64,000 bases of DNA from Sphingobacterium paludis (GTDB lineage: Bacteria; Bacteroidota; Bacteroidia; Sphingobacteriales; Sphingobacteriaceae), in assembly GCF_004364125.1 (NCBI RefSeq), contig NZ_SNZV01000006.1, positions 1 through 64,000 on the forward strand. The letters run 5' to 3'. Below, in pieces: positions 25,340 through 33,056 of the stretch. Within the stretch, counting starts at the first letter, position 1. Each line of letters opens with the position of its first letter. The translations under genes were made by a program, and so were the position numbers. The notes under the pieces are model-generated. The model was not told the origin of the DNA and made no database searches. It saw only the letters and a program-made list of their open reading frames with translations.

Positions 25340-27076
25340 ATGGCTAAAATAGTTGCAGAGCAATTGGTGGAAATGCTCGTAGAGGCTGGTATAAAACGCG
25401 TTTATGCGGTAACAGGAGATAGTTTAAATTTTTTCAACGAAGCGATTCGGAAAGATGGGCGCATCAAATGGATCCATGTGCGCCATGAGGAAGTGGGCGC
25501 TTACGCCGCTGCTGCGGAGGCTGAGCTAGATGGCATCGCCTGTTGTGCCGGCAGTTGCGGCCCCGGACATATACATTTGATCAATGGTGTATACGAAGCA
25601 CATCGTTCGCACCTCCCCCTATTGGTCATTGCATCAACCATTCCGACAAACCAAATGGGCACGGACTACTTTCAGGAAACGAATACGTATAAGTTATTTG
25701 ACGATTGCAGTGGCTACAACCAACTGGTTACCACGGCCGAGCAAGCGCCACGCATTTTCCAAACCGCTATACAGCACGCGATAGCGCAAAAAGGAGTCAG
25801 CGTAATCGGCCTGCCGGGCGATGTGTCCGAACTGAAAGCAGTAGAACCGCATACCGCGCAGCGCATGTATCCATGCCAGCCGGTGATCCGACCCTCGGAC
25901 TACGAGCTGCAGTGCATTGCGCAGCTACTCAACGAAGCCAAAACGGTAACCATATATGGCGGAATAGGCTGTACAGGCGCGAAAGAGCAGCTGGCTGAGC
26001 TAGCTGAGAAACTGAAAGCACCAGTAGGCTATAGCTTCCGCGGTAAGATGCACGTACAACTACCGGCGCCCTACGACGTAGGCATGACGGGCCTGCTCGG
26101 TATTCCCTCTTGCTACCAAGCCATGAAGGAGGCTGACGTGCTGCTCCTCCTGGGCACGGATATGCCGTATGATGCTTTTATGCCGAAAGAGAACAAAATT
26201 ATTCAGATTGATCTTGCGCAAAGCAGGCTCGGTCGGCGTGCCGATCTGACCATTGGCGCTGTTGGCGATGTGAAAGAAACCATTAAGTCACTACTCCCCT
26301 TTCTGGAAGAAAAAGAAGACCGCTCCTTTTTAGATTCCTTTGGCACTTTTCATCAAAAAGTACAGGAGCGGCTACATCAATACGTGGAGAGCAATGGGGA
26401 GAAAGACGCCATTCAACCGGAGTTTCTGGCGGATAAGATTAATGCCTTGGCCCACGACGATGCCATATTTACGGTAGACACCGGCATGTCTTGCGTGTGG
26501 GGCGCGCGCTATATCCATCAAACGGGAAGCCGCGTACTACTGGGATCCTTTAACCATGGTAGCATGGCCAACGCCATGCCGATGGCTATTGGGGCCGCTT
26601 TGGCCTATCCGGAGCGCCAAGTTATCGCATTTTGTGGCGACGGAGGCCTCTCTATGCTGTTGGGCGACCTATCGACCATCAAGCAATACAATTTGCCAAT
26701 CAAACTCATCGTATTCAACAACCGGGCGCTCGGGATGGTCAAACTGGAAATGGAGGTTGCAGGCCTAGTGGACAATGAAACAACCATGGAAAATCCAGAC
26801 TTTGCAAAAGTGGCAGAAGCCATGGGCATCCATGCCATGTCTATCCATGAGCCCGATGATGTTGAAGATGGCTTGCGAAAAGCATTATCCTTCGAGGGGC
26901 CGTTTTTGCTCAATGTAATGACCAATCCAAATGCATTGGCCATGCCCGCACACATCACCAAAGAACAAGTCTTCGGCATGACGGAAAGCATGACAAAAAT
27001 GATATTGGGTGGCCGAATGGATGAGGTGTTTGACACCATAAAATCAAACTACAAGCATCTAAAAGAGATCTTCTAG
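25340..27076 (+). CDS. poxB: pyruvate dehydrogenase (quinone), pyruvate oxidase
   Basis: PoxB is a thiamine diphosphate and FAD enzyme that oxidises pyruvate to acetate and CO2 and passes electrons to quinone at the inner membrane. The 578 residues align in order with the E. coli enzyme, as I recall it: VTGDSLNFFNEAIRK, the catalytic Glu in RHEEVGAYAAAAEA, CAGSCGPGHIHLINGVYEAHR, GLPGDVSE, then YDVGMTGLLGI in the FAD domain, LLGSFNHGSMANAMP, and the ThDP motif CGDGGLSMLLGDLSTI...FNN. The C-terminal tail needed for membrane contact is present but diverged. The gene is monocistronic. It is well separated from the acetolactate synthase branch by these motifs. Confidence 0.95.
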   Translation: MAKIVAEQLVEMLVEAGIKRVYAVTGDSLNFFNEAIRKDGRIKWIHVRHEEVGAYAAAAEAELDGIACCAGSCGPGHIHLINGVYEAHRSHLPLLVIASTIPTNQMGTDYFQETNTYKLFDDCSGYNQLVTTAEQAPRIFQTAIQHAIAQKGVSVIGLPGDVSELKAVEPHTAQRMYPCQPVIRPSDYELQCIAQLLNEAKTVTIYGGIGCTGAKEQLAELAEKLKAPVGYSFRGKMHVQLPAPYDVGMTGLLGIPSCYQAMKEADVLLLLGTDMPYDAFMPKENKIIQIDLAQSRLGRRADLTIGAVGDVKETIKSLLPFLEEKEDRSFLDSFGTFHQKVQERLHQYVESNGEKDAIQPEFLADKINALAHDDAIFTVDTGMSCVWGARYIHQTGSRVLLGSFNHGSMANAMPMAIGAALAYPERQVIAFCGDGGLSMLLGDLSTIKQYNLPIKLIVFNNRALGMVKLEMEVAGLVDNETTMENPDFAKVAEAMGIHAMSIHEPDDVEDGLRKALSFEGPFLLNVMTNPNALAMPAHITKEQVFGMTESMTKMILGGRMDEVFDTIKSNYKHLKEIF

Positions 27077-27093
27077 ACCTGTATATATTACAC

Positions 27094-27132
27094 GCGTCTT
27101 TCCCTTACGACAACGAGGCAGGGGAAAGACGC
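27094..27132. terminator. hairpin between convergent poxB and aldo/keto reductase
   Basis: An 11-bp inverted repeat GCGTCTTTCCC (27094-27104) with GGGAAAGACGC (27122-27132) spans a 17-base loop between two converging genes, so it can serve as a bidirectional terminator. Confidence 0.75.
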
Positions 27133-27144
27133 AAATAATTCCGA

Positions 27145-28173
27145 TTATAGCTCCGCCGACTTTGCCCAAATATTAATATCGCTATCCAGCGCAAAGCGAT
27201 CTATGTTCATTAGTTCCTGCTCAGAAAAATCCAAACGGTCCAATGCGCCCACACAGTCGATCACCTGTTGCGGCTTACTCGCTCCGATCAACGCAGACGT
27301 AACACGTTTATCGCGTAATACCCATGCTAGAGCCATTTGTGCCAGCGTTTGCCCACGCTCTTTCGCTATCTGGTTCAGTGCCTTAATACGGATCAAATTC
27401 TCCTCAGAAAGAAAGCTTGTCGCCAGCGATTTTCCCTGACTAGCACGACTGCCTTGCGGAATTTCATGCAAATACTTATCGGTCAGCATGCCCTGCGCTA
27501 GCGGCGAAAAGACGATAGATCCTATACCGGTATCTGCTAAAACGTCTAGAAGTCCGTCGGTTTCTACCCAGCGGTTCAACATGGAGTAGCTGGGCTGATG
27601 GATCACGAAAGGTGTTCCCATCTCGCGCAGCAGGGCATATGCTTCTTGGGTACGTGCGGCATTGTAAGACGATACGCCGACATAAAGCGCTTTACCGGAG
27701 CGTACCAATTGATCCAAAGCGCGCATAGTTTCCTCGAGCGGCGTCTCCGGATCAAAGCGGTGGGAGTAAAAAATATCCAGGTAGTCTACACCTAAACGCT
27801 TCAACGTTTGGTCGCAGCTAGCAATCATATTTTTCCGGCTCCCCCACTCGCCATAAGGTCCATCCCACATCAAATATCCCGATTTGGAAGAAAGTATCAG
27901 CTCGTCGCGCAGGCCAGCAAACTCTTCTTTCAAAATACGTCCAAAAGCTTTCTCTGCGCTACCCGGAGGCGGACCGTAATTGTTTGCCAAATCAAAGTGC
28001 GTGATACCAAGGTCGAAAGCTGTTGTGCAGATATCCACCTTCGTCTGGTGGGGCACATCGTCTCCGAAATTATGCCATAAACCCAAGGAAATGGCCGGTA
28101 GCAAGAGACCACTGTTGCCACAACGGTTGTACCGCATCTTTTTATAACGATCTGAATGAACTATATACTTCAT
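27145..28173 (-). CDS. aldo/keto reductase, YghZ/Gpr type
   Basis: A 342-residue NADPH-dependent aldo/keto reductase. The N-terminus SDRYKKMRYNRCGNSGLLLP and SLGLWHNFGDD aligns well with E. coli YghZ (L-glyceraldehyde 3-phosphate reductase), supporting the first ATG as start. FDLANNYGPPPGSAE holds the catalytic Asp and Tyr, SSKSG the Lys and FYSHRFD the His. The C-terminal nucleotide-binding segment reads TSALIGASKPQQV. Members of this subgroup reduce aldehydes such as methylglyoxal or L-glyceraldehyde 3-phosphate. It converges with poxB and shares a hairpin with it. Confidence 0.92.
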   Translation of the reverse strand: MKYIVHSDRYKKMRYNRCGNSGLLLPAISLGLWHNFGDDVPHQTKVDICTTAFDLGITHFDLANNYGPPPGSAEKAFGRILKEEFAGLRDELILSSKSGYLMWDGPYGEWGSRKNMIASCDQTLKRLGVDYLDIFYSHRFDPETPLEETMRALDQLVRSGKALYVGVSSYNAARTQEAYALLREMGTPFVIHQPSYSMLNRWVETDGLLDVLADTGIGSIVFSPLAQGMLTDKYLHEIPQGSRASQGKSLATSFLSEENLIRIKALNQIAKERGQTLAQMALAWVLRDKRVTSALIGASKPQQVIDCVGALDRLDFSEQELMNIDRFALDSDINIWAKSAEL

Positions 28174-28338
28174 GAAAATATCTATTTTTTACCTGCAAAG
28201 TAGGGAAATTTACGCTGATTAACAATATTCGTGTCGCTACAGTTGACGACAGCTTACCGTTTTCGCGATAGTACGATACGATAGGACCTATTCAAATAAA
28301 TAAGAGAACGGGAGACCTAAAATTTCCATTTTTTTCGA

Positions 28339-28346
28339 TATGTTTG
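28339..28346 (+). promoter_or_regulatory. candidate -7 box for cyclophilin gene
   Basis: TATGTTTG matches TAnnTTTG exactly, 22 bases before the ATG of the peptidyl-prolyl isomerase gene. No clear -33 TTG is seen. Confidence 0.5.
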
Positions 28347-28368
28347 GGACTCAAAGCCCCTAATCACT

Positions 28369-29025
28369 ATGAAAAAAGTAACTGTAATCTGTTTGGCTTT
28401 TCTATACTGTACGCTGTTTTGTGTTTCGAACATCCAGGCGCAGACCCATCGTATCTTGTTTAAAACTGATTATGGTGCTTTTAAAGTATTGCTCTACGAT
28501 TACACACCAAAACATCGGGATCTATTTTTAGATGCCATGAAAAACGATGTTTACCGGGCTGCACTATTCAACCGCGTCATTGAAAATTTCGTGGTACAAG
28601 GTGGCGAGCACGATGTGGACATTGCAAAGCGCGAGGCGGCGCAGCCAGCGCTCGGCAAGCGTCGCCTCGCGGGTGAATTTGACCAGCGAGCCTTCCACAA
28701 GGTAGGTGCCTTTGGCGCTGGACGAGACGACAATCCAGAAAAAGCGTCGTTCCTAAATCAAATCTATTTCGTTGTCGGCAAGCCTGTCCGTGCTGAAGAT
28801 CTAGACAGCTTGGAGAAAAAGAAAGACATATCTTACAGTGCAGAAGCGCGAGATACCTATTTGAAAATAGGTGGACAGCCCCGTTTAGATAACGACTATA
28901 CCGTATTTGGCGAAGTGTATGAGGGCTTGGATGTATTGCTAGCAATCAGCAAAGTGAAAACCGACAAAGAAGATTACCCACTTCGGGAGATTTCCTTTAC
29001 GATCGAAGAAATACAATACCCGTGA
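28369..29025 (+). CDS. cyclophilin-type peptidyl-prolyl isomerase, exported
   Basis: A 218-residue protein with a clean signal peptide (about 1-24, ending IQAQ) and a cyclophilin domain that isomerises Xaa-Pro bonds during folding in the periplasm. Visible motifs are FKTDYGAFKVLLYDYTPKH at the start of the barrel, ALFNRVIENFVVQGGEHD in place of the usual RVIPGFMIQGGD, and the closing DNDYTVFGEVYEGLDVLLAI. The Bacteroidota form has an insert between these (KREAAQP...AFGAGRDDNPE), making it longer than PpiA. It is monocistronic and followed by a strong terminator. Confidence 0.92.
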   Translation: MKKVTVICLAFLYCTLFCVSNIQAQTHRILFKTDYGAFKVLLYDYTPKHRDLFLDAMKNDVYRAALFNRVIENFVVQGGEHDVDIAKREAAQPALGKRRLAGEFDQRAFHKVGAFGAGRDDNPEKASFLNQIYFVVGKPVRAEDLDSLEKKKDISYSAEARDTYLKIGGQPRLDNDYTVFGEVYEGLDVLLAISKVKTDKEDYPLREISFTIEEIQYP

Positions 29026-29083
29026 AAACCAGAATGAAGGGCTGAACCAAGAACATTTATCAGTTCGTACAGCCTTAAAATAA

Positions 29084-29120
29084 CAACTCCAAATTCGTTC
29101 TTTACGCGAATCTGGAGTTG
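29084..29120. terminator. terminator between convergent genes
   Basis: A 13-bp stem with one mismatch (CAACTCCA...TGGAGTTG outside, ATTCG/CGAAT inside) with a 9-base loop lies between the cyclophilin stop and the stop of the HMA-like gene. Confidence 0.85.
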
Positions 29121-29144
29121 CCTGAACACTACACGAAAGATGGC

Positions 29145-29363
29145 TTACTCTTCATACAATCGATTTGCGCCTACACCGTGGATCGATAGCTGGTTAATAA
29201 TTTCGCGGTAGTCTAAGGCCTTTCCCTCCACCGTAAGAAGACGGTAAGCAGACTCCAGATCTAAACTCCATGTATAGATTCCATTCACTTTTTTAACAGC
29301 CGTATGAATTCTATCCAGTAGCGAGGTGCACGCTACGTCCGTTTCAAAAATTAATTTTTCCAT
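29145..29363 (-). CDS. HMA-like small protein lacking the CxxC metal site
   Basis: This 72-residue protein has the beta-alpha-beta-beta-alpha-beta pattern of heavy-metal-associated domains: KLIFETDVAC, helix TSLLDRIHTAVKKV, GIYTWSLDLES, YRLLTVEGKALDYREIINQL. The metal-binding loop reads TDVACTSL with one Cys rather than GMTCxxC, so copper transfer by the normal route is doubtful. The frame extends 18 codons upstream; the ATG before EKLIFE is preferred by domain boundary. Similar degenerate HMA proteins occur in Bacteroidota with no fixed role, as far as I recall. It lies 53 bases downstream of a tiny membrane-protein frame on the same strand. Confidence 0.72.
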   Translation of the reverse strand: MEKLIFETDVACTSLLDRIHTAVKKVNGIYTWSLDLESAYRLLTVEGKALDYREIINQLSIHGVGANRLYEE

Positions 29364-29416
29364 AACTATTTCTGTTTTGTACACACCGTAAGGCGTGTAC
29401 GATTCAACCATGGGCA

Positions 29417-29536
29417 TCAGCTAGAAAACTGATGTATTAAACGCAAAAGGAATATCGCAAATAAAAAGAATGAAACCAAAGGCGTAGCGAAATTATGCAG
29501 CAAGGTGGGAAAATCCTGTAACGAAGTTTTGCTCAT
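29417..29536 (-). CDS. candidate 39-aa single-helix membrane protein
   Basis: The minus strand carries an ATG-started frame of 39 codons that is below usual gene-calling size. Its product has a polar N-terminus (MSKTSLQDFPTLLHNF) and one strong hydrophobic helix (VSFFLFAIFLLRLI). Base positions suit a small membrane peptide, and it lies just upstream of the HMA-like gene on the same strand, so it could be cotranscribed. A palindromic stretch GTATTA...TAATAC lies immediately before it. I know of no family. Chance frames of this size are common, so it remains a candidate. Confidence 0.35.
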   Translation of the reverse strand: MSKTSLQDFPTLLHNFATPLVSFFLFAIFLLRLIHQFSS

Positions 29537-29612
29537 GTGTATTAAATTTTAATACCATGCAAACTTTACGTCTGCTACGGGGTTATTCGGTAGACCGTAT
29601 TTAAAAACATAC

Positions 29613-30668
29613 ATGAATAATGCATTAATGCTCGCGGGAATCATCATATTATGCTTCACGCTCTTACCTCTTATTCGTCACGACTATTGGACATTCCGAG
29701 TCTTTGACTACCCCCGTATCCAAAAATTAGTGCTCACCTTGACGTGGTTTGTGGCCTACATGGCTATGGGAATGCCCGTAGAGATGCCGTTCTCTGTATT
29801 GGCTGTAGCGATGTTCGTTAACTGCTGTTACCTTTTTTATTTGATCTTCCCCTTCACGATTTTGGCAAAAAAACAGGTAAAAAAAATTATCCATGATGAT
29901 GCGGACAATAGCATATCAATTTTGATATCAAATGTATATGAAGACAACGATAACATTGCGGGTTGTTTGCAGGTGGTTCATCGTTGTGGCGCAGATTTAG
30001 TGCTGCTGTTAGAAACAAATGATAAATGGGCAGCAGGCACCGAGGTATTGGACGAGGTTTATCCACATCAAGTCAAGGTGCCCTTAAATAACACGTATGG
30101 TATGCTCTTTTTTTCGAAATACCCCATCCATGATGTCACCGTACGGTATCTGGTAGAGGAGGATATCCCATCCATACGTTGCCGGGTAGAATTACCCAGT
30201 ATGCAAATGGTTCAGGTATATGCTGTCCATCCTACGCCGCCCGTACCCAATGAAAATCCACGATCAACGGAGCGCGATAAGGAGCTACTGATCATAGCGG
30301 AAGAAGCCAGCAAAACAAAATTACCGATTTTGGTGATGGGCGATCTGAATGATGTGGCTTGGAGCTACACCACCACCCTATTTTTGAAGATTAGCGGCCT
30401 TTTGGATCCCCGCCGTGGACGCGGATTTTTTAACACCTTCCATGCGCACTACCCTTTCCTACGTTTCCCCTTAGACCATGCGTTTATATCAACGCATTTT
30501 AAGCTGAAAACCATCCGGAAGGAAGACAATTTTGACTCTGATCACTTTCCGATCTTTGCACAATTGCAGTACGAGAAGCAGGCAGATGAGGAACAAAGCG
30601 AGGCGGTGCTGGAGGCCGATGTGGAAGACCGGGAAATGGCCGCCGAAAAACGACATGCGGAAACATAG
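29613..30668 (+). CDS. membrane-anchored EEP-family hydrolase
   Basis: A 351-residue protein with about three N-terminal membrane helices (residues 1-90) followed by an endonuclease/exonuclease/phosphatase domain. Key residues are visible as SILISNVYEDN (Asn), LVLLLETND (metal Glu), HPTPP (His), VMGDLNDVAW (Asp/Asn pair) and SDHFPIFAQL (Asp/His at the end). The family includes phosphodiesterases and sphingomyelinase-like enzymes. Because the membrane anchor precedes the domain, the catalytic part is likely periplasmic. The C-terminal tail is Glu-rich and not conserved. No operon partner is seen; a small hairpin follows the stop. Confidence 0.88.
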   Translation: MNNALMLAGIIILCFTLLPLIRHDYWTFRVFDYPRIQKLVLTLTWFVAYMAMGMPVEMPFSVLAVAMFVNCCYLFYLIFPFTILAKKQVKKIIHDDADNSISILISNVYEDNDNIAGCLQVVHRCGADLVLLLETNDKWAAGTEVLDEVYPHQVKVPLNNTYGMLFFSKYPIHDVTVRYLVEEDIPSIRCRVELPSMQMVQVYAVHPTPPVPNENPRSTERDKELLIIAEEASKTKLPILVMGDLNDVAWSYTTTLFLKISGLLDPRRGRGFFNTFHAHYPFLRFPLDHAFISTHFKLKTIRKEDNFDSDHFPIFAQLQYEKQADEEQSEAVLEADVEDREMAAEKRHAET

Positions 30669-30681
30669 GCTCTTGGTTTAC

Positions 30682-30703
30682 GGTTACCTCTTTTCAGGTA
30701 ACC
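30682..30703 (+). terminator. small hairpin after EEP hydrolase gene
   Basis: A perfect 8-bp stem GGTTACCT/AGGTAACC with a 6-base loop starts 14 bases after the stop. No T tract follows, so termination is uncertain. Confidence 0.4.
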
Positions 30704-30858
30704 ATGCAGGAGCTGAAAGATGGCCCGAAATAGGAAGGCAAACGCGACGGCCGGAAAGATAAGTCATCGCGGCACGAAGCACCACGTTTACCGCCTGAAC
30801 AGATTAAATTTCATATTTTTTAACAAGAGGCATTCACCGCAAAGAAAATAAAAAAATG

Positions 30859-30866
30859 TACCTTTG
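30859..30866 (+). promoter_or_regulatory. candidate -7 box for fabH
   Basis: TACCTTTG matches TAnnTTTG, 30 bases upstream of the fabH ATG. No clear -33 TTG element is seen. Confidence 0.5.
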
Positions 30867-30895
30867 CACAGTTTATTTGAGGAACAAAAGAATAC

Positions 30896-31894
30896 ATGCA
30901 GCAAAATTACCTTTCTAGACCATATGCAGCAATAACGGGTATTGGTGGATATGTGCCACAGAAACGAAGGACCAACTTTGATTTAGAGCAGGTGTGTGAT
31001 ACATCGGACGAATGGATCATGAAGAGAACCGGCATCAAAGAACGTCGAATATTAGATAAAGACCTAGGCACATCAGACATGGCCGTGATGGCTATCCGTG
31101 ACCTGTGTACACAGTTTGACAAAAATTTGCATGACGTAGATGCCATCATTGTGGCAACATCCACTCCCGACGTCATGATGCCGGCAACGGCAAATATCAT
31201 AGCCAAAAAGTTAGGTTTAAAAAATGTTTGGGCCTTCGACATGAATGCCGCTTGCTCCGGCTTTTTGTATGCGTTGGATATGGGCTCTTCACTTATCGAA
31301 ACAGAACGTTATAAAAACGTATTGGTGGTGGGCGCAGATAATATCAGTGCCTTTGTTGACATACAAGATCGTTCTACCAATATCCTTTTTGGCGATGGAG
31401 CGGGTGTTGTTTGGTTAGAGCCTTCTTCGGAAAATGGCATCATCGATGCTTTTATGCAAAGCAATGGCGACGGCCGTGAGTTTCTGAACATTGAAGGGGG
31501 TGGTTCCTTACATACATTGAACAACGAAACCATCGCGATCGAGAAAAAATACATCCGGCAAGATGGCAAGGTGGTTTTCAAACAAGCCATACAGTCCATG
31601 AGTGATGCCTGCAACCAAGTATTGAAACGCAACAACCTCGATATAAACCAAGTAAATTGGCTTATTCCGCATCAGGCGAACAAACGAATCATCGACGCCG
31701 TCGGAAAAGAAATCAATATCGCTGCCGACCGAACACTGAGCAATATCGAGTACTTAGGCAATACCATTGCCGCCACGATTCCTCTTTGTATCTGGGAAAA
31801 CCTCAAACAACTGCAAAAAGGCGACTTGCTGATGCTTACCGCCTTTGGTGCCGGTTTTTCTTGGGGAGCCAGCTTGCTCCGTTGGGCGATATAA
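30896..31894 (+). CDS. fabH: 3-oxoacyl-ACP synthase III
   Basis: FabH condenses acetyl-CoA (or branched starters) with malonyl-ACP to begin fatty acid synthesis in the cytoplasm. The 332-residue protein has the active-site Cys120 in DMNAACSGFLYAL, the His in LIPHQANKRI and the Asn in EYLGNTIAATIPL. The N-terminal region DTSDEWIMKRTGIKERR is typical of the family. Bacteroidota often carry several FabH copies, and this one stands alone rather than with plsX and rpmF, so it might be a specialised paralogue. Downstream is a repeat-rich region with no second gene. The sequence is intact with normal length. Confidence 0.93.
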   Translation: MQQNYLSRPYAAITGIGGYVPQKRRTNFDLEQVCDTSDEWIMKRTGIKERRILDKDLGTSDMAVMAIRDLCTQFDKNLHDVDAIIVATSTPDVMMPATANIIAKKLGLKNVWAFDMNAACSGFLYALDMGSSLIETERYKNVLVVGADNISAFVDIQDRSTNILFGDGAGVVWLEPSSENGIIDAFMQSNGDGREFLNIEGGGSLHTLNNETIAIEKKYIRQDGKVVFKQAIQSMSDACNQVLKRNNLDINQVNWLIPHQANKRIIDAVGKEINIAADRTLSNIEYLGNTIAATIPLCIWENLKQLQKGDLLMLTAFGAGFSWGASLLRWAI

Positions 31895-31957
31895 AATCAG
31901 TAGTGCGTATCGAGTAATGCGTACAGCGTAGTGAGTAGTGCTGAATGCGAAGATGAG

Positions 31958-31992
31958 CGTCTTTGCGAGGAGGCACGACGAAGCAATCTTTC
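31958..31992. repeat. dispersed CGTC..TTGCGAGGAGGCACGACG..AAGCAATC element
   Basis: The sequence around TTTGCGAGGAGGCACGACG followed by AAGCAATCTTTCT matches a widely scattered intergenic repeat I know from many Bacteroidota genomes (form: GTCATTGCGAGGAGGCACGACGAAG...). It is a short, non-coding dispersed element. Recognition is from memory and no copy number can be given. Confidence 0.65.
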
Positions 31993-32021
31993 TGGGGCAG
32001 TAGTATATTGAGTAGTGCGCT

Positions 32022-32068
32022 TTAGATATTAGTATTTAGACATTAGTATTTAGATATTAGAACTTAGA
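32022..32068. repeat. ATTAGTATTTAGA short tandem array
   Basis: The word TTAGATATTAGTA and its variant TTAGACATTAGTA recur about every 15 bases from 32022, ending with TTAGATATTAGAAC. The period is imperfect and the sequence almost free of G+C. Confidence 0.8.
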
Positions 32069-32081
32069 AATTTTTGTTCTC

Positions 32082-32136
32082 ACTTTTGACTTCTGACTTT
32101 TCAATTTTGACTTTTGACTTCTGACTTTTGACTTCC
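32082..32136. repeat. TTTTGACTTCTGACT heptamer array
   Basis: Alternating heptamers TTTTGAC and TTCTGAC (and one TTTTCAA) occur about seven times in succession. This kind of heptamer array is found in many bacteria as a replication-slippage-prone intergenic repeat. Confidence 0.85.
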
Positions 32137-32237
32137 CCTCATTAACAACATATGTCGCCTCATTTTTGTTGCGTATGCAGTGATTTGCCTCTGTACTATC
32201 CAAAAGGGATGCAACAAAAATAAGCGACGGGGTTTTG

Positions 32238-32260
32238 TTACTTTTGCCCTCCAAAAGTAA
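32238..32260. repeat. 9-bp hairpin TTACTTTTG/CAAAAGTAA
   Basis: A perfect 9-bp inverted repeat with a five-base loop. Similar TTACTTTTGG...CCAAAAGTAA elements are common between genes in Bacteroidota, which suggests a dispersed hairpin repeat and possible minimal terminator. Confidence 0.7.
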
Positions 32261-32370
32261 TGCCTTGCCGCGGCATGCGGCGGATGGGATGGTAGAATGA
32301 ACAAACCATTAAAAAACAATTTTCTACCTTACAAAGACGTAGTCATCCTCCCGTCTCTACACAACGTATT

Positions 32371-32901
32371 TCAACCCGCTGCATACATCTTCCAATAATG
32401 TATAGCTTGGTCAAAAAGTGTCTCCGCATCCGTTTCGATTTCAGAAGCCGTATACATAATAACGTAGTGTTTGCTATCTTTTTGGTAGGCCATGCTGCGG
32501 AAAGATTTAGATAAGCGTCTTTCGTACTTGGGATGCTCTTGGATAATAAAGGCTACCAATGTGTCGCCACCTACTTTCCGCAACTCCATATCCACGACAT
32601 CACTCCATTCGATTTCGCCGAAGGCCTTGGATAGTGGCGTCGTTTTTCCGGATATACCTTTCGCATTGATTTTCACCAATGCTGACTTATCTTTCAATTG
32701 ACGTAAGGCGCCGACTAGCATAAAAAGCATCACCAACAACAGCGCACAGGATACAACCGCTAATTTTATTTTGATTACCCGATCAAAAACTCCAAAGCTA
32801 TATACCGCCATACCTGCTAAGACGAGGCATAGTACAATCGATCTGATGAATAGCTTTTTACTCTTCTTGCTGTCGCGGAATATCTCAATTTGTTCGGTCA
32901 T
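32371..32901 (-). CDS. STM3941-like small membrane protein
   Basis: This 176-residue protein matches the pattern of the STM3941 family: two N-terminal helices (about 17-37 and 45-64) followed by a PH-like domain. Family-like signs are EIFRDSKKSKK at the N-terminus, the segment ALVKINAKGISGKTTPLS...FGEIEWSDVVDMEL, and VAFIIQEHPKY. The function of the family is not established. A perfect -7 box lies 24 bases upstream of the ATG, supporting this start. It is monocistronic, next to the repeat island. Confidence 0.78.
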   Translation of the reverse strand: MTEQIEIFRDSKKSKKLFIRSIVLCLVLAGMAVYSFGVFDRVIKIKLAVVSCALLLVMLFMLVGALRQLKDKSALVKINAKGISGKTTPLSKAFGEIEWSDVVDMELRKVGGDTLVAFIIQEHPKYERRLSKSFRSMAYQKDSKHYVIMYTASEIETDAETLFDQAIHYWKMYAAG

Positions 32902-32924
32902 TATACAAGATTTGTTTCAGCGAT

Positions 32925-32932
32925 CAAATATA
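32925..32932 (-). promoter_or_regulatory. candidate -7 box for STM3941-like gene
   Basis: On the minus strand TATATTTG matches TAnnTTTG exactly, 24 bases upstream of the ATG. No clear -33 TTG at the right distance is seen. Confidence 0.5.
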
Positions 32933-33056
32933 GGAATAGCAAGGTAAATAAAGCTGATCGCTGCATAGAAAATATGTCAAAGAACTATACGTTTCGTGCG
33001 GTCGCAACATGCAGCGGAAGCGCTAAGCTACAGCACAAAATCCTATTTTTCTGGTC

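Larger units (their letters stand above)
31895..32370. other. 476-base repeat-rich intergenic island
   Basis: There is no credible gene between fabH and the STM3941-like gene. The sequence is built of several unrelated repeat types: degenerate TAGTGCG/GAGTAGTG words, a REP-like element, an ATTAGTATTTAGA array, a TTTTGACTTCTGACT array and a 9-bp hairpin. Short minus-strand frames across it owe their length to the low-complexity repeats. Confidence 0.8.

Noticed and set aside
32057..32319. Two minus-strand frames of 65 and 72 aa in the repeat island
   Set aside because: Their residues such as KSQKSKVR come from the heptamer repeat, so they are composition artefacts.
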